NCBI GenBank assembly: GCA_014529385.2
Contig: CM043968.1
Coordinates: 130,750,018-130,814,017, forward strand
DNA from: Adiantum capillus-veneris
Lineage: Eukaryota > Streptophyta > Polypodiopsida > Polypodiales > Pteridaceae
Reading direction: 5' to 3'
Length of the DNA stretch: 64,000 nucleotides
Shown here: positions 34,105 through 45,803 of the stretch, in pieces
How the letters are laid out: each line of letters opens with the position of its first letter
Position numbering within the stretch: position 1 is the stretch's first letter
The notes under the pieces: model-generated
The model's input: only the letters and a program-made list of their open reading frames with translations
The model's database searches: none
Told to the model about the DNA's origin: nothing
Program-made: the position numbers and the translations under genes

Positions 34105-35415
34105 TATGCCACATATACAGATTTTGCAGATATTTTCACACGGATACGGGATGGGGAGACAGTAGCTGGATACTCCCTTCGGGAAGGCTACTTGATGAAA
34201 AAGACTATGTTGTGCGTTACACAGCCGTTCAGGGATAAGGTTATGACTGAATGCCACTGTCCACCTTTTACGGGTCACCGCGGCATTGCTACCACCATGA
34301 AAGGGGTAGAGAGATATTGCTTTTGGTGGAGACTCAAGAAGGATGTGGAAGAGTTTGTGCGCAGTTGCTTGGTATGCCAGAAGGTCAAGTTTGACAGGCA
34401 TAAGGCACAGGGATTGTTACAGCCTTTACCCATACCCACCGCCCCTTGGAAAATATTGAAATGGATTTCAGTTTTTTGATCTCCCGAGAACACAGAATGA
34501 TCACGATGATTTTTCCGATTACATGGCACGTCTGAGACGATTGTCTCCGACAGAGACCCCAGATTTTGAGTTTGTTTTGGAAGGCAATTTGGGAGAACAT
34601 TGGCACGCAGTTGCAGTTCTCGTCATCGTTCCACTTGCAGACTGACGGGCAATTTGAGATTGCCAATTCAGTGATTTTAGATTTATTGAAGTCTTGTATC
34701 TCGGATTAGAAGACTCAATGGGAAAAGAACTTACCTTTGGTGGAATTTACCTACAATAACACGATACACTCTTCGACGGGGAAGACGCCATGTGAGATTG
34801 TTGAAAGTGCTGCGAAGGTTCCATCCTTCCTGAGCACGAAAGATTAGATATTTGAAGCGGATGAATATTCGCGAGATTTGGATACGGCTTTTGCCAAGGT
34901 TCGCGAGACTTTGCAGGAGTCTCAAGAACGACAGAAAAAGGCAGGGGATCGCCATCTTCGCGACTTGAAATTGAAGGAGAATGATTGGGTGCTCTTACTT
35001 TTGAGAAGGTACGCCTAAGAAAGAAAAAGGGAAAGGAGAGGCTTTTTCCAAAGCTTAGTATGCGATACTACGGACCTTTCCAGATAACTGAAAAGATAAA
35101 TGATGTCTCCTTCCGATTGAAACTGCCAGATACTTGGAGGATTCATAATGCATTGCATGTGAGTCTCTTGAAACCTGTTAAGGGTGATGTGCCTGATGAT
35201 GGGGAGCCTGATGAGCAACCCGAAGTGGAAGAAAACGAGGAGCTCCTTGTTCCTGAAGAGATTTTGGCACATAACGATACGAAGAAAGGTAAAGTCCGAA
35301 GGCGGTTCTTGGTTTAGTTCAAGAACTTTCCTGCATTTGATGCGAAGTGGATGGAGGAGGAGGACCTAGCAGATACTCCTCGGATTGTGAAACTTTACCT
35401 CGATGTTTTGCTTTA
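34105..35415 (+). pseudogene. pol: Element B integrase and chromodomain relic
   Basis: The zinc-binding part (34,105-34,440) reads HCPPFTGHRGIATTMKG and CLVCQKVKFDRHKAQG, an intact H2C2. The catalytic core has lost about 100 bp near 34,497-34,530, the segment holding VIDRFSK in A. Stops follow at 34,708 (TAG) and near 34,846. The linker has a 1-nt deletion at about 34,998, then [13 protein letters not shown] and [11 protein letters not shown]. The chromodomain-like tail has [20 protein letters not shown], a TAG, then FKNFPAFDAKWMEEEDLA. Most of these lesions are also in D. Confidence 0.85.
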
Positions 35416-36012
35416 GCATAGTCTACTTCAAACAGAACCCAGAAACTCAGCTTGGCCGAAGATCTGGTGCGGTGGGATGCACAAGAGGGGAGTTACTCCG
35501 CTCCTTTGTCAACAGATGCCTCGATTTTGATACTAAAGTCACTGATGTCTCTTTGAGCTTCAGGGATACTGAGAGCTGACAGTATTCTGCTGGATGACTT
35601 TATGAAATGGAATTCCTGATAATGATACTGATTTGTTCTTGACTTCTTGTGAGTGCAGGAACTGATAGACGAAATGACTGCAGCATTTTGGTCTCATTGA
35701 TCTCGAATAGACATGGTTGCAATAGGGGTTAGTCAATCGGATATCGATGAGGTCCCGATTGGACCTAGATGTGATTGCTAGCTACATTGCCGATAAATCA
35801 TGGTCTAAGATCCGAATGAATGTTGAATGTCATGTGGTTTCCTGTGATGTCTGGTGATGTCCTGTGATGTGACTGTCGATTTTGTACATGTGCTAGATGT
35901 GTGTTCCTAGTACGTAGGTACTAACAGTCAGTGTCTGCTAAGACGGTTTATGGCTTTTGTCGGTTTTGCAGGCGTAATCGCGGTCGACTACAATGCTTTC
36001 AAGAGGGGGGTA
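35416..36012 (+). other. Element B 3' noncoding region and polypurine tract
   Basis: No open frame. It matches D at 46,351-46,980. The polypurine tract AAGAGGGGGG (36,001-36,010) stands just before the 3' LTR. Confidence 0.8.
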
Positions 36013-36504
36013 TATCACAAAGTGATGACGTGGCGGACAACAGAAACCCTAATTTCTGCCAAAAACCCTAATTTCCGGAAATCGCGAAGGCTTTTTTTTT
36101 TTTTTTTTGGAAAATGATGATCGATGCGAATTTTGCTTTAAAAAAAAAAAGAAGAGAAAAGACTCTATAAGAGAGAGAGAGAACTGATGCTTTTTTTTCT
36201 AAAAGCTTTTGGGGCTCTGCTTTTGGGCATCCCTTGTACCTTTAAATAAGTGGTGAGGGCTTCACTTCTCAGAGCATCTAGACGCAGAGTCTGAGAGTGA
36301 AACCCTAACTGCTCTCTTGTACTTTGATGATTGATTAATACAAAAAGAAATACCGAAAGGGGCGCCCGTCTTTGGGGCCAATATCTCTAGGCACGGAACT
36401 CCGCCGGGCCAGTGCAAATCTATTGTGATCTGTGAATTGTTTTGAAGTGGTTATTTGGTGCTGTCGTGGTTGATTCTTGACTTGGAGTGTCCAAGTCTGT
36501 TACA
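36013..36504 (+). repeat. Element B 3' LTR
   Basis: It starts TATCACAAAGTGATGACGTG (TG changed to TA) and ends TCCAAGTCTGTTACA. It aligns with the 5' LTR, including the R motif at about 36,347. Differences are mostly single bases and poly-T/A length changes. Confidence 0.9.
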
Positions 36505-36671
36505 TGCTTTCTTGGCCTCATAATCGACCACGACGTTGTTCTTATGGTACCAATGGACTCTTAGGAGGACGTCACACCTTTCCAAAGGCATGATGTAAAA
36601 GTCCTCGTGCCCTAAATACCCCTGACAATGCAAACAAAGTTTGCCAATGACAGGCGTAATGGCTATATCCA
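36505..36671 (-). pseudogene. Element A protease fragment, between B and E1
   Basis: Minus-strand translation gives GHEDFYIMPLERCDVLLRV.WYHKNNVVVDYEAKK, the C-terminal part of a gypsy aspartic protease (consensus near VLLGIPW). Its end joins in sense to the TNEKGKKIVLDVKLKG start of the A pol at 21,083 once B is removed. The flanks of B read TGGTT (21,087-21,091) and TGCTT (36,505-36,509), a TSD with one mismatch. Confidence 0.8.
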
Positions 36672-37749
36672 TGTAGGGTGCAGCGGAATGAATGTTGTAT
36701 TTCCTCAAGATTAGTGATTTATATTTGCTCAAGGTTCTTTTTAGTTCTTATCTTCCGTCTTTATGGAGAGTGCTATGATCACGAACAAAGTGAGTGGATA
36801 TTGTGCGTGCAAGTGTATGAGACTGAGAGAAAGAGAGAAGAGAGATACGACACCAGAGACGTTGTAAAACCCTCCTCCGAAGGCCCCACTCTCGTTGGCG
36901 AGAGTGGTCTACTTTTGATTGCACAAAGGTGTACAATGATGTGCATGGACTGATGCAATTCGTGACTATGTGGTGACGACGATGATGACTTTAGGGCTGA
37001 ATTCGATGCTCTTCTATCTGCTGTCCACAAAGGGGTAATGGCTGAGAATCTGGACCACTTTGGGGTGCTGAAGATGATTGGTTTGCTGCTGTTTTTATGG
37101 CTGAAAATCCCTGATTTGTCGAGGCTCTTATGGCTGGTAAAAACGCTGAAGCTTTAGCAAGATCAGGCTGCGTTTTTGTGGCTGTCGTCGAAGGCTGAAA
37201 ACGCTGGTTTGTAGCAGGTCTAGGGCTGCGTTTTATGGCTGAAAACGCGGCCACTTGCAGGCTTTGTTGGCGATAGCAAAAAACGCTAGGGTTTGGTGCT
37301 GCCGGTCATGGGGAAAAATGCCAAGAAGGGGGCCTTGTTGGCGATGACTAATGGTGGGATAAACGCCAAGGGGGGAGATGGTATGGCGCTAGCAAACGCT
37401 AGGGGCTGATGGGGGTGGACTCACCAAGGCAAGCTTGAAGAGGGTCTTGTTGAGAGGGAGGGAGTACCTGTTGCTTGGAAGCCTCTTGTGCTCCTTGCTC
37501 ATCTGCCCAATTGTGCTAACTTGGGTTTGCTTATATATTAACTTACCCAATTTGCCCTACTTAGTTCCCAACAAAAGTCACTTAATAAATAAGTGAAAAA
37601 TGTCAAAAATAGGGAAAAATAGGATAAAGTCACTTGAAAAATAGGATAAAGTGCCAGATCACTTCTTATCTAGACCGATTGGACTGACGGGAACCCTGCT
37701 ATGGTGTAGCTTGTCCACGGACACATAGGGTTGGATGTGTCACGTGACA
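36672..37749 (-). repeat. E1 3' LTR (left)
   Basis: In forward view it begins TGTAGGGTGCAGCGGAATG and ends GGATGTGTCACGTGACA. It matches 43,942-45,404 but lacks about 125 bp present there between 45,190 and 45,310. It is rich in GCTGAAAACGCT and AAACGCTAGG words. The PPT in minus sense is the complement of TCCCCTCCTTTTTAAAG (37,750-37,766). Confidence 0.88.
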
Positions 37750-37784
37750 TCCCCTCCTTTTTAAAGTGAGGTACTGGTACCGAG

Positions 37785-39670
37785 CTGCATGGCTTCCTTG
37801 TAGTCTGCCAACAACTCTTGATAATCCTTGAAGAACTCTTCGTCTACCTATACTGCTTCATGGGTTCCTCGATCTTTGAACTTCAAAAAATATTGTCGTA
37901 CTTGCTTCTTCGAACCATGGCGAAACCGATGCAACAACACTTGCTCCGGCTCCATGACTTCAGCTTCATCTATGATCTCCGGTTCTTCTTCTTCCGAAAT
38001 GTCCTTTGGAGGTGTTCCTTGAAACACTTTCAACCAAGAAACATGGAAAACGTTGTGCATTGACCATGAGTTAGGTAACTGCAATTTCATTGAAACCTCA
38101 TTAATCTTTTTGATGACTGGAAATGGACCATACATACGAAAAGACAACTTAAGACATTTCTTTCCAACTTGCTTAAGACGTTGTTTCATGATTCTTAGAT
38201 ATACCCAATCTCCTTCTTTGATCGAGACCTCCTGACGATGCTTGTTAGCTTGTCGAGAATAAGATTCCTGAGCCTTGCTTAGCCGAAGCTTCATACTCTC
38301 AGAAATCTCATCCAATGACTGACTCCAGCATTGGCATCAGGCATTTGATTGATCGATTTAGTCAAAAGTGATTGGAACGGATGGCCAAAAGCTGCCTCAT
38401 ACGGAGTTCGACCAATAGCAGAAGAAAAGGAGTCATTTAAAATAGCCTGAACCAATGGAAGATAGAGCTTCCACTGAGACTGCTGATCATGAACATAAGA
38501 TTTTAACACATCAAAAGCCAGTGATTGTAAATTTTTGTTTGACCATCTGACTGTGGATGAAAAGCCGATGAAAAATTCAACTTTGTGCCAAAATTTTCAA
38601 AGAGTGCGCGCCAAAAGCTGGACATGAACTTAACATCCCTATCTGAAACAATGTACTTTGGCAAACCACAGAGGGGGTACCAATGCTTAATGGACAATCG
38701 TGCTACATCTTGGGAAGTAACTGTGGCTTTGCAAGGAATCAACACGTAGAATTTGCTGAAGCGATCAACAATTGTTAAACATTGAGTGTTCCTTGAATGC
38801 AAACTTGGTGGTAAGTTAGTCACAAAATCCATAGAGATATCCTGAAAAGGTCTCTCGAGAATAGGCAGCGGAAGCAAGAGGCCTTGCTGCTTACCTCGAG
38901 GAGCTTTTACTTTTTGACATATAGTGCACTGTGTGACATAACTAAACACATCTTTTCGCATTTTAGGCCAATAAAAAAATCGTTCAATCTTTTCCAATGT
39001 GTTGCTCATACCCCTGTGCCCACCCGTGAGAGAATCATGTGCATCATGCAATATGGTTGGCCTGAGAGAGGGCAACACACATAAACGCTGACGAAAAAAT
39101 AACAATCCATCACGAATGAGATAGTTGTTGGGCCCTTGGGAAGCAAGAGCCTGCAACCAATACTTACCAAACTCCGAATCTGCATATTGATTCTTCATGC
39201 TGTCAAAAGACTCACCCTGTATAGAAAATGTGGTTCTTGACTCAAGAGCCAAAATCTGTCCTTTGCGACTCAACGCATTTGCAACAGGGTTAGCTTTTCC
39301 AGGCACATACTGAATCAAACCTCCAAATTGCTCAAAAAATTGTGACCACCGTGCTTGGCGATCACTCCAATGTGCTCTAGGCATAGACTGGAGCCACTTG
39401 AGGGCTTGATGATCTTTGCGCACTGTAAACTCTCTACCATACAGAAAATGCTTCCAATGCTTAAGAGAGTGAATGACAGACAAAAGTTCTTTATCATAAA
39501 CTGAATAATTTTTTCCCGCACTATTGAGCTTCCGGCTAAGGAAAGCTACAGGACAACCATGTTGCTGAAGCACAACGCCTATGGCGACATTGCTCGCATC
39601 CGTCCATACCTCAAAGGGATCATCCCAAGAGGCAAGGATAAGACACGGTGCTTCTGTCACACCGCAACCT
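37785..39670 (-). pseudogene. pol: E1 RNase H, integrase and chromodomain-like tail
   Basis: RNase H (39,660 downwards) has VWTDASNVAIG, YDKELLSVI and RKDHQALKWL. Integrase has HDSLTGGHRGM and CTICQKVK (H2C2), MDFVTNLP, VSDRDVKFMS and HPQSDGQTKIYN. The last has Lys where the third catalytic residue, Glu, is expected (QTE). A frame break follows at about 38,505. The linker (38,315-37,848) has YLRIMKQRLKQ and LSFRMYGPFPVI, and the tail PEQVLLHRFRHGSKKQVRQYFLKFKDRGTHEAV is a weak chromodomain. The integrase is predicted inactive. Confidence 0.85.
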
Positions 39671-39988
39671 TGAGAGCTGCGAAAGCCTCAATGGATGCCT
39701 CGGGCAAGTCTACGCGCTGACGGCGAGTCTTTACCCCTTTCAAAACATCAGTCATAGGTGCAACAATGCGTGCAAAATTCTCTATGTGTGAACCCTATGC
39801 TTGACATAAACCAAGAAAGAACGCACATCATATGCAGTTTTGGGCAAATCCCAATTACGAACCTGTTCCACCTTCGCGGGATCTAGCTTGACGCCTTCTG
39901 TAGAAATGATATAACCCAGATAAGTGACTTCAGTAAGAAAAAATTCAGACTTCTTAGCTGCAATGTACAACTGACACTCATCCAAACG
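39671..39988 (-). pseudogene. pol: E1 RT C-terminal part
   Basis: Minus-strand AAKKSEFFLTEVTYLGYIIS and GVKLDPAKVEQVRNWDLPKTAYDVRSFL form the RT thumb and connection. It continues the RT at 41,133 once the solo LTR is removed. A frameshift follows near 39,800. Confidence 0.8.
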
Positions 39989-41132
39989 TGTTAGGTGCAA
40001 CGGAATGAGTGTTTGCGCTTTGCTCAAGATGAGTGCTCCGAACTGTGCTCAAGGTTCCTTTTAGTTCTTATGGAAGGGAGAGCCTTCCGTTCTTAAGGGA
40101 AAGTGCTATGATCACAACAAAGTGAATGGACACTGTGCGTGCAAGTGTATGAGACTGAGAGATAGAGAGAGAAGAGAGATACGACTACAGAGACGTAAAA
40201 TCCTCCTCCGAAGGCCCCACTGTCGTCGGCGAGAGTGGTTTACTTATGATTGCGCAAAGTGGTACAATGACGATGCAATGGACTGATGCAATCTGGGACT
40301 ATGCCGGTGACGACGACGACGACTTTAGGGCTGAAATCTGTGGTCTCCTATCTGCTGAATTTCGGGGCTGTTTCGGTAGCTGAAAATCTCTGTTTTCTCT
40401 GCGTTTTTATGGGCTGAAAATGGGGGATCTTCTGGAATGGATCTAGGCTGAATTTGCTACTGTGTCAAATGCTGAAAACGCTGTTGTTTTGCTGCAAATT
40501 GGGCTGAAAACCAAAAGCGCTGCTGCTTCTATAGCGTTAGTAGAAAACGCTGCCCTGTCTAGTACTGCTGGCGATCATGGGAAAAACGCCACGGCTGAGT
40601 ATGCAATGCCAAGCAAGAAACGCTAGGCTTGACTGTGGATGGCGAGGATGCAAGGGCTGAAAAACGCCAAGTGCTGGAAATGCCCGGCGAGGAAGGAACT
40701 CCAAAACGTTGGGGTACTGCTGGGGTTCTGCTGAGAAGGTGCCTGTTGAGCATGTGCTCCTGCTGCCTCTTCTGCTAGAAAGTGCTAACTTGGGTTTGCT
40801 TATATATTAACTTAGCAAAATTTCCCTACCTACTTTTGTTGGGAAGTCACTTAAAAATAATAAGTGAAAAATACCAAAAATAGGGAAAATAGGCTAAATG
40901 CACTGGAAAATTCCCGTGACTGAATCTAATGGATTCTGAAGGGAATACTGATGATCATGCTGTGTACAACCAGAGGATATGCATCTATGCTAAGTGACTG
41001 GGCATGCACGGTCTACAAATAGACTCACAAAAGTGCGAGATCATTGCTAATCTAGACTTGACTGGATTGACTGAACCCTGATCATGTTGTAGCTTGTCCA
41101 CGGACACATAGGGTTGGATATGTCACGTGACA
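39989..41132 (-). repeat. Solo LTR of the E1 family inside E1 RT
   Basis: 1,144 bp from TGTTAGGTGCAACGGAATG to TATGTCACGTGACA, with AAACG at 39,984-39,988 and 41,133-41,137. The perfect 5-bp TSD and the missing internal region mark a solo LTR formed by LTR-LTR recombination. The RT reading DVERVLTR|LDECQLYIA is restored when it is removed. Confidence 0.92.
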
Positions 41133-41745
41133 AAACGAGTTAGTACCCTTTCAACATCTCTTTCATGTTGTTCCCACGATGCAGAAAAAATGAGAATATC
41201 ATCTAAAAAGATGAACACACATACACCGACCATATCGCCGAAACGACCTACCATGAGACGATTGAACGTACTCACGATACCTGTCAATCCAAAAGGCATA
41301 ACAATATACTCCCATTGCCCTCGTTCGGTGCGAAAAGCGGTCTTGAAAATGTCGCCTTTGAATACCCATACCTGATGTATCCACTTTTGAGATCGACCTT
41401 GCTGAAAACCTTTGCCCCATTGAGCCTATCAAGGATATACTCAATGCGAAGCATCGAAAACTTGTTCTTGACGGTCATCTTGTTTAATGCCCTGTAATAA
41501 TCAACACACAAACGAGACGAACCATCGTTCTTGCGAACAAACAAAATAGGAGCAGCAAAAGGACTTACACTAGGACGTATGAATCCTCTAGCCACCAGCT
41601 TCGTGAGTTGTCGCTCTAACTCTTCCTCCTGTGACTTGTTCAAACGGTAGGGAGCCTTACTGATCGGCTGCACTCCCTCTATAAGCTCGATGCGATGGTC
41701 CTCCGGCCGCTCCGGTGGGAGACGAGGTGGAAGATCATCCTGCAA
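41133..41745 (-). pseudogene. pol: E1 RT N-terminal and catalytic part
   Basis: PPERPEDHRIELIEG and PYRLNKSQEEELERQL lead into PSVSPFAAPILFVRKNDGSSRLCVDY, VFSKVDLKSGY and, after a frame change near 41,370, VCVFIFLDDILIFS. The catalytic FLDD is intact. CVDYYRALNK carries an extra Tyr relative to the usual VDYRALN. Confidence 0.82.
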
Positions 41746-43492
41746 AAAGAGATATTTAAACTTCGTAAATACTTAGCTGGAGCCTGAATGTTCTTGGAAA
41801 TTGGAGCAGCATAGATGAATGCCGCTCGTGCTCCTCTTCGTAATTCACGCTTTACCTGCACATGAGAGATGAGAGGCAAATAATGCAAGTCCTCCTCAGC
41901 ACGAATGATGAGGGGGGAATCAGTTTTGGCATGTAAAGTGAGAGTGTTAGTCTCAAAATCAATGAGAGGGTTGAGTTCACGAAACCATTTAATGCCCAAA
42001 ATCATATCACATCTTGCGAGAGGAGACACAAAAAATTTCCTACGAAAAGGAGCTTGTTGAACGGTAAACATCACATCAAGGCACTCCTTCGTGATGAGAG
42101 AGTCCATACCAGGAGCGAAGCCAGAAATTTCGAGAGGAGATTTTTGGCTAACCTCTAGGCGGGCTCTCTCAACAAGAGGGGGACTAATCACATCATGTAT
42201 ACTGCTTGGATCAAACAATTTGATAAAATGCTGCCCCTTTACATGACCATAACACTTCATGAGAGACTCATCAATGTGTGTGTCAGAGTCATGAGAAGAT
42301 GCAGGTTGGTTTGTGATAGTGCTTGTGGTTGCTGTGGGTGCCTTTTGTTCTTTAGGTGGGACTGCCTTAGGACATGCCTTCTTAATGTGGCCCTTGACGT
42401 GACATTGAAAACATCTACCTTCTTTAGCATAGATCACTTGTTCTTCAGCCGTGATGTATCCTCCTATAATGCCTTGTGAAGCTTTTTCATCAGGGGTTAG
42501 CTTAGGTTTTGCAGGTGCTTTAGCTTTACCCTTAGATTCATTGTTAGAGTTCTTTTCCGAGGAAGTAGAGGAAGATGGGCTAGAAGAATTTCCATTCTTA
42601 CCATTCTTACCGTTCTTACCATTCTGTGTGTTCTGAGAATTTTGAGATGTCCCTTGAGACGATTTGTTCTCCTTAGGCTTTCCCTTGTTGTGCTTCATCT
42701 CTTGGGAGAGAGCGATTGCTACTGCCTTGTTAAGATCCGCAGGGTCAAAGACTTCGACATCAAACTTGATGTATTCGTCTAACCCAAAGAGAAAAGCCTC
42801 TTTGCGCTCATCATCCGATTTGCGTAATTGAGTGCCTAGCTGCAAAACACGGTTAGAAAAAGACATGATTGGCGTACCATGTTGCTTGAGATTGCGCCAA
42901 TCCTCTTTCAATCGTGCGAGGTACTGAGGTGGCATAAACCGCGCCTTGTCTTGGAAATCAGCCCAACTAAAAGAGTGCGTAATTCTCGTTGAGCTTCTCT
43001 CTTGACCTCCATGGCCGCGCTTCGTGCTGCCGCTTCCTCCTTTCTTAATTCTTTTCTTTCTTTTCTTGCGTCGCGTTCGCGTTCTAAAGCAAGGCGATTG
43101 TCTTCTTGTTGTGCGGCAAGTCTGGCGTTTCTGTCGTCGCGCTCGCGGTCCTTAGCTGCTTGCTCACGGTCCTTAGCTCCTTCTTCACGGTCCTTAGCTG
43201 CTTGTTTTGTGGCAAGTCTTGCAATTCTTTCGTCGAGCTCACGGTCCCTAGCTTCTTGTTGTTCTACTTTGCTTGCGAGTTGTGCCAGCGCAACTCGATT
43301 CGTTTCTTGTTGTTGTGCCATCATGTCCAACATCGACTTGACCATCACCTCCATAGACGTGGGTCCAACTCGTGGCGTAGATGGCGAAGGGGGAGGATTG
43401 GAAAAATCTCCTGGTGGGGAGAATCCTTCATCACCTCTCTCATGCTCATCACCTGAATGCGAAGTATCCATTCCGCTTCGGGTGACGACCAT
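41746..43492 (-). pseudogene. gag-pro: E1 gag and protease, one frame break
   Basis: ATG at 43,492 starts MVVTRSGMDTSHSGDEHE. A coiled-coil-like region follows with repeated AKDRE and RDxR units. The frame changes at about 42,920 before PPQYLARLKEDWRNLKQHG and SDDERKEAFLFGLDEY (capsid C-terminal part). A Ser/Asn/Lys-rich linker precedes the zinc knuckle CFQCHVKGHIKKAC. The protease has KLFDPSSIHDVISPPLVE, where DPSS stands for DSGA, and CDMILGIKWFRELNP. The non-canonical active site and the frame break point to an inactive copy. The typical N-terminal capsid half seems shortened. Confidence 0.82.
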
Positions 43493-43929
43493 GCACTATG
43501 ATCTGGTTCTTAAGTTCACGAGTAACTTGGGTTCTTGAGGGTCTTGAGGTTCTTGAGATTCTTGAGGTTCTTGAGGTTTTCTTTTGCTTGCAAATCGCGT
43601 TTGAGAAGGATCTTCTCTTCACCTGAATTCTACTCTTTTCCTCGGGCGTACCCCTTGGCGGCCTTGCGCTCACACCAAGGTTGCTTTTTCTCACCTCACG
43701 TCGATTGGCCGGCCGCTAAGTGCAGGGTCCGCTCTCAATGAGTGAAAAGAGACTCAAGGGGAGGCTGGACAAGCCCTTCTTTCTTGGGATTCTTGTCACT
43801 CTTCAACAAAACACGATTAGGAATCGACACGCCCAAGCGAACTTGGGTTCGTGCGACCGCAACAAGCAAAAAAAGTTCTTGTGATTCTTGTGGTTCTTTC
43901 CTTGAGTGATACAGAACACTTCCAAAGCT
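43493..43929 (-). other. E1 untranslated leader
   Basis: Between the PBS and the gag ATG. It holds a run of TTCTTGAGG words (43,535-43,580). The E2 leader (60,561-61,026) matches it closely. No open frame with support. Confidence 0.7.
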
Positions 43930-43941
43930 CTGACACCAATG
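43930..43941 (-). other. E1 primer-binding site
   Basis: CTCTGACACCAA is the complement of TTGGTGTCAGAG, next to the LTR. It is one base from the tRNA-Met type and matches E2 at 61,028-61,040. Confidence 0.8.
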
Positions 43942-45404
43942 TAAGGTGCAGTGGAATGAATGTTGTATTTCCTCAAGATTAGTGATCAACGTCACCATGA
44001 AACGCGTTTTGGCAGGTAAGGATAGGTGAAACGTTTCGGGGCTTGAAACGTTTCGCTCACCAAGTGAAACACAAGCCGTTTCACTAACAAGTTACCATAG
44101 TTTTAGTTTCAAAGTCGCTAAATGCACGTCTCGGTCTCACGATTCACTGTGCTCTCATTTTGGACTGAAACGTTTCGGTGTGAAACACCGCGTTTCAGGG
44201 TGAAACGTTTCGGCCTTGAAACGTTTCGCGGTTACGCTGTTAGTGATCTATATTTGCTCAAGGTTCTTTTTATTAGTTCTTATGGAAGGGAGAGCCTTCC
44301 GTCTTTATGGAGAGTGCTATGATCACGAAAAAAGTGAGTGGATATTGTGCCTGCAAGTGTATGAGACTGAGAGAAAGAGAGAAGAGAGATACGACACCAG
44401 AGACGTTGTAAAACCCTCCTCCGAAGGCCCCACTCTCGTTGGCGAGAGTGGTCTACTTTTGATTGCACAAAGGTGTACAATGATGATGCATGGACTGATG
44501 CAATTCGTGATTGTGTTGGTGACGACGATGATTACTTTAGGGTTGAATTTGATGCTCTTCTATCTGCTGTCCACAAAGGGGTAATGGCTGAGAATCTGGA
44601 CCACTGGGGTGTTGAAGATGATTGGTTTGCTGCTGTTTTTATGGCTGAAAATCCCTGATTTGTCGAGGCTCTTATGGTTGGTAAAAACGTTGAAGCTTTA
44701 GCAAGATCAGGCTGCGTTTTTGTGGCTGTTGTCGAAGGCTGAAAACGCTGGTTTGTAGCAGGTCTAGGGCTGCGTTTTATTGCTGAAAACGCTGCCACTT
44801 GCAGGCTTTGTTGGCGATAGCAAACGCTAGGGTTTGGTGATGCCGGTCATGGGGAAAAATGCCAAGAAGGGGGCCTTGTTGGCGATGGCTGATGGTGGGA
44901 AAAACGCCAAGGGGGGAGATGGTATGGCGCTAGCAAACGCTAGGGGCTGATGGGGGTGGACTCACCAAGGCAAGCTTGAAGAGGGTCTTGTTGAGAGAGG
45001 GAGGGAGTACCTGTTGCTTGGAAGCCTCTTGTGCTCCTTGCTCATCTGCCCAATTGTGCTAACTTGGGTTTGCTTATATATTAACTTACCCAATTTGCCC
45101 TACTTAGTTCCCAACAAAAGTCACTTAATAAATAAGTGAAAAATGTCAAAAATAGGGAAAAATAGGATAAAGTCACTTGAAAAATCCCCAGTCTGACTCT
45201 GATGGAATTTGATGGAAATGCTTATGCTTATGCGGTGTGCAACCAGAGGATATGCATCTACACTAAGTGACTGAGCATGCACGGTCTACGAATAGACTCA
45301 CAAAAATGCCAGATCACTTCTAATCTAGACCGACTGGACTGACGGGAACCTTGCTATGGTGTAGCTTGTCCACGGACACATAGGGTTGGATGTGTCACGT
45401 GACA
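43942..45404 (-). repeat. E1 5' LTR (right), carrying a MITE
   Basis: In forward view it runs from TGTAAGGTGCAGTGGAATG to GGATGTGTCACGTGACA. Removing the MITE and one TSD leaves about 1.2 kb. It aligns closely with the left LTR. Confidence 0.88.
43989..44239. mobile_element. hAT-type MITE with five GAAACGTTTC palindromes
   Basis: 251 bp, flanked by TTAGTGAT at 43,981-43,988 and 44,240-44,247. The left LTR of E1 has this site once (CAAGATTAGTGATTTATATT). The ends are imperfect inverted repeats: CAACGTCACCATGAAACG against the complement of CAGCGTAACCGCGAAACG. An 8-bp TSD and CA..TG ends suit hAT. The interior has five copies of the palindrome GAAACGTTTC. It is non-coding. Confidence 0.9.
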
Positions 45405-45446
45405 ATCCCGTCCAGGTGCCGCTAGAACTGCCTCTGCTGGTGGTCC
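45405..45446 (-). pseudogene. Element A protease fragment, between E1 and H
   Basis: GTCCAGGTGCCGCTAGAACT and the following CTGCCTCTGC match the element D sequence near 49,918-49,942, which lies just beyond the protease piece at 36,505-36,671. E1 is flanked by ATCCA and ATCCC, an imperfect 5-bp TSD. GGTCC at 45,442-45,446 recurs after H at 57,368. Confidence 0.7.
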
Positions 45447-45803
45447 TAAAACCGGCCCGTAGGGCGGTAGGCGCTGGCCTTCACCCGAAATTCTTTACTT
45501 TAGACACACACACAGAGCACTTTGCAAAGGAGACCTGTAACGGGAATTAACACTTAATCACACACACGGCTCGGAATCTAGAATGCTCCGAGCAGGCACC
45601 GACAACCTGTAGGCCCCAAAATTGGCGCCCCTTTCGGTATTTCTTTATTCTTTAGGAGGGTAAAGTACAAAGAAGAGTCCTGGGAATCCTTTGACTGTAT
45701 CCCACTAGATACCACCTGTTTGGCCAAATTTCGGCAGCATAACAACCCCTAAACTTGCGCGAAACCAATTCCCCTGCTGGAACTCGCTTCTATTGGCGTA
45801 TAC
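45447..45803 (-). repeat. H LTR R-U5 arm (left), continues at 52,304
   Basis: In minus sense it carries GAAATACCGAAAGGGGCGCC and ends CCGGTTTTA. It is the inverted counterpart of 53,255-53,681. D splits it at TATAC. Confidence 0.8.

Larger units (their letters stand above)
36672..45404 (-). mobile_element. Element E1: Ty3/gypsy chromovirus, full length, defective
   Basis: LTRs at 36,672-37,749 and 43,942-45,404 flank minus-strand gag, protease, RT, RNase H, integrase and a chromodomain-like tail. The flanks ATCCA and ATCCC fit a 5-bp TSD in A. A solo LTR of the same family interrupts RT and a MITE interrupts the right LTR. It belongs to a different family from A/B/D: FLDD in RT, other LTRs. 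Confidence 0.88.

Noticed and set aside
43002-43538. A 178-codon plus-strand Ser/Arg/Leu-rich frame
   Set aside because: It is antisense to the E1 gag coiled-coil region and has no independent support.
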